Below are positions 41,761 to 51,044 of a DNA stretch of 64,000 nucleotides, one piece after another. How positions within the stretch are numbered: position 1 is the stretch's first letter; each line of letters begins with the position of its first letter. A program made the position numbers and the translations under genes. The DNA comes from Deferribacteraceae bacterium UBA6793. Lineage in GTDB: Bacteria; Chrysiogenota; Deferribacteres; Deferribacterales; Geovibrionaceae. A model generated the notes under the pieces. It saw nothing but the letters and a program-made list of their open reading frames with translations. It made no database searches and was not told the DNA's origin. The stretch spans positions 469,886 through 533,885 of the forward strand of contig DKFP01000014.1 of assembly GCA_002452405.1 (NCBI GenBank), in the 5' to 3' direction.

Positions 41761-42622
41761 ATATTTTTCTGACCGACGGGTTGAATGCTTTTGTGTATAC
41801 CAGAACCCTGTCTCCGGCGGACAAGTCGTGGGCTTCGGAGTGTGTTGCCACAACGTGCCCTACCTCAGCTCCGATGGAAAGGGTCAGTATATACAGGCAG
41901 TCCGCCTTTTCAACCTTTAAAACCCGTCCGGTGAATTTGAATTTACCGCTTATCGTGTTGTCGGTGAAGACTTCTTCCGGCGAGCCTACCTTGGTGATGA
42001 CCCCGTCGTCCATCACATACACCTTATCTGTCAGCTTGAATACTTCACCCTTATCGTGACTGACAAGGATAGTGGTTACGCCAAGTTTGTCGTGTATAGT
42101 TTTAAGTTCGTTTTGAAGAGTATTGCGCATATCAGCATCCAGAGCCGCAAACGGTTCGTCGAGAAGCAGAATCTCAGGCTCCGCCGCAAGAGCTCTGGCA
42201 AGTGCCACCCTTTGACGCTGACCGCCTGAAAGTGTCGCAGGTTTTCTGTCTTTAAGCTCTGTCATGCCCACCATATCGATAAGCATATCCACGTTGGATT
42301 TGTTAACAGACGCATATTCAATGTTCCTGCGGACTGTCATATTGGGAAACAGAGCGTAATCCTGAAAAACGAAGCCGCATTTACGCTTGTTTACGGGAAC
42401 GTTTATCCTGTTTTTTTTGTCATACCAGGTTTTGCCTGATATTTTTATAATGCCGTCGTCTGGGTCCGTAAGCCCCGCCAAAAGACGCATTACAGTGGTT
42501 TTACCCGCTCCGGATTTTCCGAACAGCGAGCAGAATCCTCCCTTTTCGATATCCACCTTAGCGTGCATATCGACCTCGCCGGAGGCGGTTTTTATACGTT
42601 TTACAACGTCAATTTCAATCAT
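41759..42622 (-). CDS. modC: Molybdate ABC transporter ATPase ModC
   Basis: 287-residue ATPase energising molybdate uptake. Walker A GKSGAGKTT, signature LSGGQRQRVALARAL, Walker B ILLLDEPFAALD, then a C-terminal regulatory TOBE domain (about 220-287). Overlaps modB by four bases; last gene of modE-modA-mop-modB-modC. Confidence 0.94.
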   Translation of the reverse strand: MIEIDVVKRIKTASGEVDMHAKVDIEKGGFCSLFGKSGAGKTTVMRLLAGLTDPDDGIIKISGKTWYDKKNRINVPVNKRKCGFVFQDYALFPNMTVRRNIEYASVNKSNVDMLIDMVGMTELKDRKPATLSGGQRQRVALARALAAEPEILLLDEPFAALDADMRNTLQNELKTIHDKLGVTTILVSHDKGEVFKLTDKVYVMDDGVITKVGSPEEVFTDNTISGKFKFTGRVLKVEKADCLYILTLSIGAEVGHVVATHSEAHDLSAGDRVLVYTKAFNPSVRKI

Positions 42623-43290
42623 ATTGTTTTTCCGCTTATCTTTCTGTTGACCATGTTGACTGTCAGTAGAACCATAAAGGCGAGAATGAAAAGCACGGCT
42701 GAATAGAAGTGCGCCGTGTGATAGTTCATAGCCTCCACCTGATCGTAAATGGCTATTGATGCCACGCGTGTCTGATCCGGAATGCTGCCGCCTATCATAA
42801 GGACAACTCCGAACTCGCCGACAGTGTGGGCGAAGCTGAGGACTATGCCTGTGATAAGCGATGGTTTGATATTAGGCAGAACAACACGGAAAAAGGTCTG
42901 GAACTTTGATTTGCCGAGGGTGTATGAAGCCTCTTTAAGAGATAAGGGCAGCGCCTCAAAACCTGCCTGAACAGGCTGCACCATAAAAGGCAGACTGTAT
43001 ATAACCGAGGCGAACACAAGACCTTCGAATGTGAAGACCAGCCTGATATTAAACTGCTCCAGGATGCTTCCCAGAGGACCATGGGGACCCATAAAGACCA
43101 GAAGGTAAAAACCAAGAACCGAAGGAGGCAGGACTATTGGGAGTCCTGTTATGGATTCAACTATGGATTTGCCTCTGAAATTTGCTGAAGACAACCAGTA
43201 TGCAAAAGGAATGGCTGTGACAGCCAGAAGAACGGTTGTCACAGCCGCAAGTTCAAATGTAAGGATAAGCGGAGATAGAAGCTCACGCAT
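42619..43290 (-). CDS. modB: Molybdate ABC transporter permease ModB
   Basis: 223-residue inner-membrane subunit with about five helices. The EAA loop that contacts ModC is visible as EALPLSLKEASYTLGKSKFQ, and FAHTVGEFGVVLMIGG is the family's conserved segment. Start codon directly follows the stop of the molbindin gene. Confidence 0.95.
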   Translation of the reverse strand: MRELLSPLILTFELAAVTTVLLAVTAIPFAYWLSSANFRGKSIVESITGLPIVLPPSVLGFYLLVFMGPHGPLGSILEQFNIRLVFTFEGLVFASVIYSLPFMVQPVQAGFEALPLSLKEASYTLGKSKFQTFFRVVLPNIKPSLITGIVLSFAHTVGEFGVVLMIGGSIPDQTRVASIAIYDQVEAMNYHTAHFYSAVLFILAFMVLLTVNMVNRKISGKTI

Positions 43291-43692
43291 CTAGTCTCTC
43301 CTGCCTATTGCTATTTCGTTTGCCTTTACGAGGGCGGTGACCTCTGTTCCAACCGCGAGTCCGAGCCTGTTCACGGATTTGGTCGTAATCACCGAAGTTA
43401 TCCCCGTTCCGAAGTCTATGGAAAGGCTGGTGAAAATTTCACCTTTCTCCATTGATGTTATTCTGCCTGAAAACCTGTTGTTCAGACTGAGCTGCCCTAT
43501 CTCGCCAGTGGCGATTATGACCTCCGTTTCTTTGAACAGGATGTTCAGCGAATTTCCCTCTTTCAGATAAGCGAGCTCGCCGGGGCTGTCGAGTATCACC
43601 GCGGTGACCTCTGAGCCGAAAGTTTCAAACTCGCAAAGGATAATCTGACCGGAGGTGCGGTAATGGAGAACCTTTGCCTCTAGTTGATTCAT
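43291..43692 (-). CDS. Di-Mop (two TOBE domain) molybdate-binding protein
   Basis: 133 residues with two tandem TOBE repeats (about 1-65 and 70-133; the second has GRITSMEKGEIFTSLSIDFG). No DNA-binding domain. A cytoplasmic molybdate store or sensor, embedded between modA and modB with a four-base overlap on modA. Together with the 69-residue Mop and ModE this gives three molbindins in a 4 kb region. Confidence 0.9.
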   Translation of the reverse strand: MNQLEAKVLHYRTSGQIILCEFETFGSEVTAVILDSPGELAYLKEGNSLNILFKETEVIIATGEIGQLSLNNRFSGRITSMEKGEIFTSLSIDFGTGITSVITTKSVNRLGLAVGTEVTALVKANEIAIGRRD

Positions 43693-44420
43693 TTTGCGTA
43701 GCCGTACTTTTTCATGATCTCCGCGCCTTTGCCTTTCATCAGGTAATTCATGAATTTCTGAGATTCTTCAACATCGCCTGCTTTAAGGATGACACCGCCC
43801 TGTTCGATGGGGGAATAGAGTTTCCTGTCAACGTCGAACCATGCGCCGGCGTCTTTCACTTTGCCGCTTGCAAGGTGAGATTTGGCAGCAAACGCCGCGT
43901 CGGCAGCGCCTGTCTGGATGTATGTGTCCATAGTGGAGATGCTTTCGCCCTGAACAATTCTGTCAGAAACAGTGTCATACACTCCGGATTTTTTCATAGC
44001 TTCAACAGCAGCTCTGCCGTAGGGTGCTGTGTTGGGGTTTGCGATTGCAATTTTAGTGTATTTGGGGTCTTTGAGGTCAGATATGGTTTTGATGTCATAT
44101 TTTTTAGACCAGAGAACAAGAAGACCTTCCGCGTACAAAACGGGTTTGTCTGTTGTGAGTCCTGCTTCATATGCTTTTTGGGCAAAGCTCATATCAGCGG
44201 CAAGGAAGATGTCAAATTTCGCGCCGTTGAGTATTTGTGCAACAAGTTTGCCGGATGCGCCGTAAACAGCTTTAACGTCGGTGCCGGTATCAGCTTTGTA
44301 GGCTTTGCCGACCTCTTCCAGAGCGAATTGAAGGTTAGCCGCTGCGGAGATGTTGAGTTCTTTTGCGAAGGCTGTTGTTGAAAGAGCCAGCGCAAGGGCG
44401 ATGATCAGGAGCTTTTTCAT
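43689..44420 (-). CDS. modA: Periplasmic molybdate-binding protein ModA
   Basis: 243 residues with a signal peptide (KKLLIIALALALSTTAFA). The mature start AKELNISAAANLQFALEEV, GASGKLVAQI and ANPNTAPYGRAAVEAM are ModA hallmarks for oxyanion binding. Four bases separate it from modE. Confidence 0.95.
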   Translation of the reverse strand: MKKLLIIALALALSTTAFAKELNISAAANLQFALEEVGKAYKADTGTDVKAVYGASGKLVAQILNGAKFDIFLAADMSFAQKAYEAGLTTDKPVLYAEGLLVLWSKKYDIKTISDLKDPKYTKIAIANPNTAPYGRAAVEAMKKSGVYDTVSDRIVQGESISTMDTYIQTGAADAAFAAKSHLASGKVKDAGAWFDVDRKLYSPIEQGGVILKAGDVEESQKFMNYLMKGKGAEIMKKYGYAK

Positions 44421-44424
44421 AGTT

Positions 44425-45117
44425 TCACCTCATTATTAAAGCGGAAGCGGTTTTGAAAAGTGCAAATATCTCTCTTCCCGGTATCAGACCGAGCTTTTCG
44501 GAGCTTGCGGTTGTAATGCTGAGTTTCAGCACAGTCCCGTATGCAGTCTTCAAGATAACTTCCGTCATGTCCTTTTCAGGAGAGACCTTTTCTGTGGTTG
44601 TTTTAAGGATGTTTCTGGCGCTTGTTTGCAGTTTATCGCTATCCACCAGTATGATGTCTTTCGGGTTGACGAATATCGAAACTGTTTCACCCGGTTTAAG
44701 GTCCGGGTCGAGCATTGTTCCCGCGATGATGTCGCCGTTGTCCGTTTCAACAAGGGCATAAGTGTCCGCGATGGATTTTATAACGCCGCCCAGCTTGTTG
44801 GATTCCGTGAGAGTGCCGAGATACATCATGTGCAGCCGACTCAGGTGGTTGTAGGTTTTTATCAGTTCCAGCCCGGATTTGGTAAGGGTTGTTCCTCCGC
44901 CCCCTTTACCTCCGGTCTGCCTCTCCACCAGCGGTGTGCCGTATATCTCGTTCAGCAGGTTTATGCTGTCCCATGCCGCTTTATAGCTCATTTTGATGCT
45001 TTCGGCGGCTTTTTTAATGGAACCGGTGGACTGCACCAGTTCCAGCAGCTTTATCCTGCCGTGTCCTGCGATTCCGTTTCCGTTGATATCTATCCAGAGT
45101 TTACCGTCTATTTTCAT
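44425..45117 (-). CDS. modE: Molybdate-responsive regulator ModE
   Basis: 230 residues from ATG at 45117. N-terminal winged helix of the LysR-like ModE type (GHGRIKLLELVQSTGSIKKAAE, MSYKAAWDSINLLN, GGKGGGGTTLTKSG) and two C-terminal TOBE domains (about 110-230). In the family, molybdate binding makes ModE repress mod genes. A ModE-type palindrome overlaps its own promoter. Confidence 0.95.
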   Translation of the reverse strand: MKIDGKLWIDINGNGIAGHGRIKLLELVQSTGSIKKAAESIKMSYKAAWDSINLLNEIYGTPLVERQTGGKGGGGTTLTKSGLELIKTYNHLSRLHMMYLGTLTESNKLGGVIKSIADTYALVETDNGDIIAGTMLDPDLKPGETVSIFVNPKDIILVDSDKLQTSARNILKTTTEKVSPEKDMTEVILKTAYGTVLKLSITTASSEKLGLIPGREIFALFKTASALIMR

Positions 45118-45120
45118 AAG

Positions 45121-45166
45121 CGTTATGTAACACAGAACATAACGGATTTGCAAGAGAAAATGTCAA
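45121..45166 (-). promoter_or_regulatory. modE-modABC promoter with overlapping ModE operator
   Basis: CGTTATGT (45121-45128), 8-base spacer, ACATAACG (45137-45144) is a perfect palindrome with the 8-8-8 layout I recall for the E. coli modA operator. On the minus strand TTGACA (45161-45166) and TTATGT (45137-45142), 18 bases apart, form a promoter whose -10 lies inside the palindrome, so ModE binding should block transcription. Confidence 0.8.
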
Positions 45167-45182
45167 ATGAAGGTCAGGCGTT

Positions 45183-46214
45183 TTAGTCTGATGAACGTTC
45201 GGTTATAAGAACGCGTATGAAAGCCGCAACAGGAAGGGCTATGATCATTCCGCCGATGCCGAATAGCGATCCGCCAGCCATCAAAGCGAAAATGACAGCT
45301 GTGGGATGCAGACCCAGAGAGCCGCCTATGATTTTCGGCGTTATAAAGTTGCCTTCAAGGAATTGAACGACGGAAAAACCGATGATTACCAGCAGAGGAT
45401 GGAGCATGTCGCCGTACTGAAGAGCGGAAAGAATAACGGAAGTTGAAAAACCGACGATAAATCCGAGATAGGGTACTATACTGAGTATGCCGGAAACGGC
45501 TCCGACAATAACAGCAGGTTTCACACCAGCGATGAGCAGCACAAGCGTATAGAGCATACCGAGAATCAGAGCGACAATTATCTGTCCCCTGAAATATTTG
45601 GAAAGGATGCTGTCAAACTCGGTGTAATAGCCTTTAAAATCCATTTTAAATCTGTTGTTCAGAAATTCCAGCGCACGGGCAAGTATCTTGTCGAAATCTT
45701 TGAGAAAATAGAAAACGAGTATGGGTATCAGGGCAATGTTCAGAACCACGCCTGTCACTTTTGTGAACGATGACATTATGGAGGACATGCTTGAGAATAT
45801 CTCGCGGATATAGTCTGTGCTTCGTGCTGCAAGGTGTTGTTTAACAGCTTCGACGTCCAGCTGAATGTTCAGGGTGGCGGCGGAGTGCTGTATGAATCCG
45901 AATGCAGAATCTATGTAGTTCTGGGAATTGTTGGCGAGGTATTGAAGTTCCGATGCGGCAACGGGTATCAGCCAAGCCAGAAAAAGAGCTATGAGCGCAG
46001 CGGCAAGAGCCATCATGACCAGAATTGTGAGATATCGCGGTATTCTGCGCGCCTCGAAAATATCGACAACCGGATCGAACATGTAAGCTATGAAGAACGA
46101 AACGGCAAAAACGGTGATGATGGTTTGCAGCCTGAACAACAGGATTATCACACCGACAGCGAGGGCGGCTATAAGCAGGTTTTTGTAGTTTATCTCAAGT
46201 TTGATGATGCTCAT
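45183..46214 (-). CDS. AI-2E family transporter (PerM/YdiK-like membrane protein)
   Basis: 343 residues, about eight membrane helices, with the family's FFIAYMFDPVVDIFE start and the conserved LSIVPYLGFIVGFS and LEGNFITPKIIGGSLGLHP segments. Members have been linked to autoinducer-2 export or Na+/Li+ export; the substrate is not predictable. Separated from the upstream gene by a terminator. Confidence 0.88.
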   Translation of the reverse strand: MSIIKLEINYKNLLIAALAVGVIILLFRLQTIITVFAVSFFIAYMFDPVVDIFEARRIPRYLTILVMMALAAALIALFLAWLIPVAASELQYLANNSQNYIDSAFGFIQHSAATLNIQLDVEAVKQHLAARSTDYIREIFSSMSSIMSSFTKVTGVVLNIALIPILVFYFLKDFDKILARALEFLNNRFKMDFKGYYTEFDSILSKYFRGQIIVALILGMLYTLVLLIAGVKPAVIVGAVSGILSIVPYLGFIVGFSTSVILSALQYGDMLHPLLVIIGFSVVQFLEGNFITPKIIGGSLGLHPTAVIFALMAGGSLFGIGGMIIALPVAAFIRVLITERSSD

Positions 46215-46240
46215 GAAGCATTATATAGCACAAAAAAATT

Positions 46241-46266
46241 AAGCCCGACAGAGAAACTGTCGGGCT
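46241..46266. terminator. Strong hairpin terminator
   Basis: AAGCCCGACAG, AGAAA loop, CTGTCGGGCT with A/T tracts on both flanks, between the DUF2892 gene and the AI-2E family gene. Confidence 0.85.
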
Positions 46267-46275
46267 AATTTTCTT

Positions 46276-46470
46276 TTAAACCTCGCGGATACCTATCTTG
46301 CGCAGGATGTCTTCCAGCAGACACCATTTTGTGAAAGCGGACTGAAGCAGGTTAAGCCCCACGAAAGCCGCCAGCGCCAGCCACCATTTATTGTCTGTGG
46401 CTACTGTCATTCCGACACTCAGCAGTATGAAAATGCCGGGTACAAGTCTTAAAATATCTTTAATGGACAT
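46276..46470 (-). CDS. DUF2892-family small membrane protein
   Basis: 64 residues with two hydrophobic helices (LVPGIFILLSVGMTVA and WWLALAAFVGLNLLQSAF) and a C-terminal CLLEDILRKIGIRE, the pattern of the DUF2892 inner-membrane family often seen next to rhodaneses. GGAGG before the ATG. Function unknown. Confidence 0.88.
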   Translation of the reverse strand: MSIKDILRLVPGIFILLSVGMTVATDNKWWLALAAFVGLNLLQSAFTKWCLLEDILRKIGIREV

Positions 46471-46487
46471 GATGTTCCTCCGAAGTC

Positions 46488-46557
46488 AGATTGCCGCGTC
46501 GCTTGTGCTCCCCGCGAAGACGTCTCTGCGAGTAGTAGCACGACGAAGCAGTCTCAT
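46488..46557. repeat. REP/MITE-like palindromic repeat, copy 7
   Basis: AGATTGCCGCGTC ... GACGAAGCAGTCTC: the usual arms in the opposite orientation relative to copy 3. It abuts the 3' end of the RND pump gene. Confidence 0.75.
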
Positions 46558-49500
46558 TAGTTTAATTCTTTATGTTTCTTATCCCAAAACCTCTTATGAA
46601 AAAAGTACATAAGAGGAATAATCAGCAGCGTCAGCACTGTAGAAACCACAGCGCCTGTGATAAGCGATACGCCGAGACCCGCGAATATCGGGTCGGGCAG
46701 CATGAACAGCGCGCCTGTAATGACTGCAACAGTGGTCAGCACCACGGGGCGCGTTCTTATGGCGCCTGATTCTATCACCGCCTCGCGCAGTGTTCTTCCG
46801 TTAGAAAGAGCGTGCTCTATGAAATCTATAAGGAGCACCGCGTTGCGCACCATGATACCTGCCAGGGCTATGAAGCCTATCATACTGGTGGCAGTAAAAA
46901 ACTGCCCGAATATGAAGTGACCCGGTATGATACCCAGAAGGGAAAGCGGAATCGGCACCATCATGATGAGCGGCGTCACGAACGAGCGGAACCAGCCCAC
47001 CAGCACAAAATACATCAGCACAAGAACCGCCGCAAACGCCAGTCCGAGGTCGCGGAATACTTCATAGGTAATCTGCCACTCGCCGTCCCATTTGACAGAA
47101 GGCAGGTCATATGAATCAGGCTGTCCTGTCCAGTATTGTTTAACGTCAAGCCCGTGCCATTTTATCTGCGACATCTTCTCTTTCATGTCAAGAATGGCAT
47201 AGACGGGGCTTTCAACCTCGCCCGCAACGTCTGCAACGACGTAGGTGACTGGTTTCATATTTTTATGGTAGATAGCCTTGTCTTTCAGCTTCTGTTTAAC
47301 TGTTACAAGTTCACCGAGGCTGACAGGCTGACCGCTCATGGAGATAAGGTTTATCTCCTGAAGGGTCTCTATCATATTCCGCCTGTCCTCAGGCAGTTTT
47401 ATAACTATATCAACGGGTTCCCTGTCCTCTTCGGTGTGGAGTATACCCACTTTGGCGCCCTGAAGAGCCATGTAGAGAGTCTTTGATACCATTTCAGCAG
47501 AGATGCCCATAACAGCCGCCTTCTGTTTGTCAACCTGAAGGTCGTACTGCATCATATCATCTTCTTCGTAAGTATCTATGTCCACGACGCCTTTGGTAGA
47601 CTTGAAGACGCCGAGCACCTGTTTTGCGATATCGGAACGGGTTTTCTCATCGGGTCCGTAAATTTCCGCCACAAGAGTTGAGAGAACGGGGGGACCGGGC
47701 GGAACCTCCGCAATCTTAATGTTCGCGTCGTATTTATTACCAATCTCCTGAACCGGTCCGCGCAGTTTTTTAGCCATATCATGGCTGTCCAGTTTCCTTT
47801 TGCTCTTGTCAGCGAAGTTAACCTGAATGTCTGCGACGTTGTGCCCGCGGCGCATGAAATAGTGGCGCACCAGACCGTTGAAGTTATACGGGGATGCTAT
47901 GCCCGTATATATCTGATAGTCTTTTACCTCATCCACGGTGGCGAGGTATTTTCCAACCTCGGAAGCCACGAGGTTTGTCCGTTCAAGTGGCGTTCCTTCG
48001 GGCATGTCTATAACTATCTGCACTTCGTTCTTATTGTCAAACGGCAGCATCTTCATTACCACAAGGTTTGTCGGGATGAAGATGAAAGCGCCGAAAAAGA
48101 GCGAAAGCATCACTACCGCAAAGATTATTCTGTTGCGTGTGCTGTCTATCAGTGCAGAGAATGTCCTGTTGTATATTCTGTAAAGTTTTGTCGTCTTAAC
48201 GTATGCAGCTTCATCCTCTATGGGTGCTTCCGTGCTCTTTGCCGCGTGTCCGGCTAGCAGTTTATATGCGAGCCATGGGGTTATGATAAGCGCCACGAAC
48301 AGCGAGAATATCATAGCCAGCGAAGCCCCTATGGGCATTGGTTTCATATAGGGTCCCATAAGTCCGCGGACGAACGCCATGGGGAATATTGCCACGATAA
48401 CCGTTACGGTTGCAAGTATGGTGGGGTTGCCCACCTCGCCGACAGCGTAAATCGCCTTTTGCAGCAGGTTCTTAGCACCAAGCCGGAAGTGCCGCTCCAT
48501 GTTTTCGACGACAATGATTGCATCGTCCACCACCAGTCCCGCAACGAATATGAGGGCGAACAGAGTTACCCTGTTCAGGGTGTAGTCGAACATGAAATAG
48601 ACGAAAAAGGTCAGTGCGAACGTCACCGGAAGTGCAACGAAAACCACAGCTCCCGCACGCCAGCCCATTGTTATGCTCATAACGAGGATAACGGCTATGA
48701 TAGCGCCCACAAGGTGCTCGATGAGGGTCATGACCTTCACGAAGGCAGTATCGCCATAGTTTCTTGTAACCTCGACGTTGACGTCGGAGGGGATTATGTA
48801 GCCCTTCAGAGCATCCAGCTTATGCAGAACCGCGTCGGAGACCACAACCGAGTCGCTTCCCTGTCTCTTTGAGATGGAGAGCGTGACAGCGGGGTAGCGT
48901 TCCATATCTTTAGACGCTTTAAATCCCATCAGAAGAAAATGGTCGGGAATCTCAGGTCCGTCGGTTACGGCGGCAACGTCCTTCATATAAACAGCTTTTC
49001 CCTGTGAAACGCCCACAACCATGTTTCTGACTGCATCCGCGTCTTTATAAAATCCGCCTGCGCTGACATAGAGAACTTTGTTATTCTTGGTTATTTCCCC
49101 CGTGTTGAGGGACATATTGCTCATTTCAACGGCTTTGAAAAGTCTGAACAGATCAAGGTTATAGCTTTTCAGCTTTTCGATGTTCGGTTCGATGCGCACC
49201 ATGCGCTTGTAACCGCCGATTATATCTGTTTTTGAGACGTTCTCCACTTCCTTGAGGTTCTTTTCGACCTCTGAAACTATGCGTCTCAACTGGTACGAAT
49301 CGTATTTGTCCGACCAGAAGGTGAACGCAAGCTGCGGAACGTCGTCGATTGACTGCTTTTTGATGAGCGGAGGCTCCACGCCGTGGGGCATCCTGTCCAT
49401 ATTGTAATCTATTTTGTCTTTCAGCTTGGTTATGGACTTTTCCTCATCCTCGCCCACCTTGAAGCGGACGATAACCATGCCCATGTCGTTCATGCTGGTG

Positions 49501-49775
49501 CTGTAGACGTATTCGACTCCGGGTATCTCCCAGATTATGTCTTCCAGCGGTTCTGTAACAGATTTTTCAACGTCCTTTGCCGTCGCGCCCGGATAGGGGA
49601 CAAGTATGTCCACCATGGGAACCACTATCTGCGGTTCCTCTTCCTTGGGTGTCATTATAATGGACACCATACCGATAAAAAGCGTCGCTATAACCAGCAG
49701 CGGAGTTATCTTCGACGTTATGAACGCCGAGGCTATCTTCGATGCGAGATTTTTCTTTTCGGGATATTCCATCAC
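46557..49775 (-). CDS. RND efflux pump inner-membrane transporter (AcrB/HAE family)
   Basis: 1072-residue proton-driven transporter. N-terminal helix then porter domain (LVPYPGATAKDVEKSVTEPLED), central membrane region with FVAGLVVDDAIIVVENMERH carrying the paired Asp of the proton relay, and the repeated second half. Overlaps the membrane-fusion gene by four bases. HAE-type (organic compounds) fits better than CusA-type metal pumps, but a metal substrate cannot be excluded given the ArsR regulator. Confidence 0.94.
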   Translation of the reverse strand: MMEYPEKKNLASKIASAFITSKITPLLVIATLFIGMVSIIMTPKEEEPQIVVPMVDILVPYPGATAKDVEKSVTEPLEDIIWEIPGVEYVYSTSMNDMGMVIVRFKVGEDEEKSITKLKDKIDYNMDRMPHGVEPPLIKKQSIDDVPQLAFTFWSDKYDSYQLRRIVSEVEKNLKEVENVSKTDIIGGYKRMVRIEPNIEKLKSYNLDLFRLFKAVEMSNMSLNTGEITKNNKVLYVSAGGFYKDADAVRNMVVGVSQGKAVYMKDVAAVTDGPEIPDHFLLMGFKASKDMERYPAVTLSISKRQGSDSVVVSDAVLHKLDALKGYIIPSDVNVEVTRNYGDTAFVKVMTLIEHLVGAIIAVILVMSITMGWRAGAVVFVALPVTFALTFFVYFMFDYTLNRVTLFALIFVAGLVVDDAIIVVENMERHFRLGAKNLLQKAIYAVGEVGNPTILATVTVIVAIFPMAFVRGLMGPYMKPMPIGASLAMIFSLFVALIITPWLAYKLLAGHAAKSTEAPIEDEAAYVKTTKLYRIYNRTFSALIDSTRNRIIFAVVMLSLFFGAFIFIPTNLVVMKMLPFDNKNEVQIVIDMPEGTPLERTNLVASEVGKYLATVDEVKDYQIYTGIASPYNFNGLVRHYFMRRGHNVADIQVNFADKSKRKLDSHDMAKKLRGPVQEIGNKYDANIKIAEVPPGPPVLSTLVAEIYGPDEKTRSDIAKQVLGVFKSTKGVVDIDTYEEDDMMQYDLQVDKQKAAVMGISAEMVSKTLYMALQGAKVGILHTEEDREPVDIVIKLPEDRRNMIETLQEINLISMSGQPVSLGELVTVKQKLKDKAIYHKNMKPVTYVVADVAGEVESPVYAILDMKEKMSQIKWHGLDVKQYWTGQPDSYDLPSVKWDGEWQITYEVFRDLGLAFAAVLVLMYFVLVGWFRSFVTPLIMMVPIPLSLLGIIPGHFIFGQFFTATSMIGFIALAGIMVRNAVLLIDFIEHALSNGRTLREAVIESGAIRTRPVVLTTVAVITGALFMLPDPIFAGLGVSLITGAVVSTVLTLLIIPLMYFFHKRFWDKKHKELN

Positions 49776-50908
49776 TGAGCCTCTAAGATGTCGCCGGATT
49801 TCAGTATTGCGGCGTTTTCGGAAACAACCTTTTCACCTGCGGAAAGACCGGAGAGTATCTCTGTGAACCCGCCGAAATCGCGTCCTGTCTTAACAACGCG
49901 CATATCCGCCTTGCCCTTGTCGTCAACGAACACCATGGTAAGCTGACCGCGTGTCACTATGGCGGAGGATGGAACGGCTATTACCTTTTCCTTTCCTGTG
50001 ATGAAGCGCACCTTTGCGAACATCCCCTGAGCCATCTTTTCACAGCCGGAGAGTTTGACTTTAAAGTTGCCTGTGGCGGGATCGATATCGGGGCTTATCT
50101 CAAGAATGGTGCTGTCGAACTCGTCGCCGGATGAATCAATCGATACAACCGCTTTTGTGCCGAGCTTAACATCATCTATCATGTTCTGGCTGATATATGC
50201 CACAACCACGGGCACGTTGTTACCAATTTTAAGGACGGGGCTGCCTGGGTTTGCAAGGTTGCCCGCATCCATATCCTTTTCAAGTACGATTCCGTCGAAG
50301 GGTGCACGGAGCTGAGTGTATGAGAGGTATGTGTCAACCTCACTCTTCATGGCGCCCGCCTGACCGGATTTTATCTTCGCTTGCTGAACCTTTTCCGCAG
50401 AGAGATCAAGGTTTTCCTTGGCAACTTTATATTGGGATTCAACCTGATCGAACTCCTGTTTGGAAACGCTGCTGTTTCTTATGAGGTTCACATATCTGTT
50501 GTATGTTTTTTCCGCGAGGTCAAACTCGGACTGTGCCATTTTATAGCCGATGCTTGCCTGACGCAGAGCGTTCTGCGTCTCCATTTCGCCGGAAGCCGCA
50601 AACGCCATTTTCTGTTCAAGTTCGCCGCTTTTTATAACGGCAAGGAGCTGTCCCGACTTAACCTGCTGTCCGGGCGTGACAAGTATCTGCTCAACGTAGC
50701 CGGTCACTTTGGGAATGATGATCGCAGTCTTGTCGCTGGAGACGGTGGCGGTGAACACGCGGGTTGCGTCCACGTCCGATTCGGAAACGGAGTGGAGTTT
50801 CACTTTAACTGTTGCGGGTGTCTGGGCGGTTTCCGGTTTTTTGTCATTTCCGCCGCACGCCGTCAGAAGTGCAAGAATTGCTGCCGAGGCAATGAACTTA
50901 CGAAGCAT
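49772..50908 (-). CDS. RND efflux periplasmic adaptor (membrane fusion protein), lipoprotein
   Basis: 378 residues with lipobox LLTACGG (Cys18). Order: lipoyl half-motif (GYVEQILVTPGQQVKSGQLL), coiled-coil hairpin (about 95-185), second lipoyl half (LRAPFDGIVLEKDMDAGN), beta-barrel and membrane-proximal domain. Joins the RND pump to the TolC-like channel. Has its own promoter upstream. Confidence 0.93.
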   Translation of the reverse strand: MLRKFIASAAILALLTACGGNDKKPETAQTPATVKVKLHSVSESDVDATRVFTATVSSDKTAIIIPKVTGYVEQILVTPGQQVKSGQLLAVIKSGELEQKMAFAASGEMETQNALRQASIGYKMAQSEFDLAEKTYNRYVNLIRNSSVSKQEFDQVESQYKVAKENLDLSAEKVQQAKIKSGQAGAMKSEVDTYLSYTQLRAPFDGIVLEKDMDAGNLANPGSPVLKIGNNVPVVVAYISQNMIDDVKLGTKAVVSIDSSGDEFDSTILEISPDIDPATGNFKVKLSGCEKMAQGMFAKVRFITGKEKVIAVPSSAIVTRGQLTMVFVDDKGKADMRVVKTGRDFGGFTEILSGLSAGEKVVSENAAILKSGDILEAQ

Positions 50909-50939
50909 TTTAATCCTCTTAATTTTATTATATTCAAAT

Positions 50940-50967
50940 ATTATAATATTTAGTGCGTAGTTTTCAA
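50940..50967 (-). promoter_or_regulatory. Promoter of the adaptor-pump pair
   Basis: On the minus strand TTGAAA, 16-base spacer, TATAAT (perfect -10). The -10 lies in an AT-rich palindrome (AAATATTATAATATTT), and a TTGAATATAA follows; GAATATA also recurs at the arsR promoter, so both may bind the same regulator. Confidence 0.6.
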
Positions 50968-50991
50968 GCTGTTTGTTTTAAAAATGGAAAT

Positions 50992-51038
50992 GAGACTGCT
51001 TCGCCCTTGCAGTTATTGCAGTGCCGCAGCAGTCTCTT
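50992..51038. repeat. REP/MITE-like palindromic repeat, short copy 8
   Basis: GAGACTGCTTCGCCC ... GCCGCAGCAGTCTC: outer arms retained, inner arms reduced to TTGCAGTTATTGCAG. Lies between the adaptor promoter and the 3' end of the TolC-like gene. Confidence 0.65.
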
Positions 51039-51044
51039 CAAATT

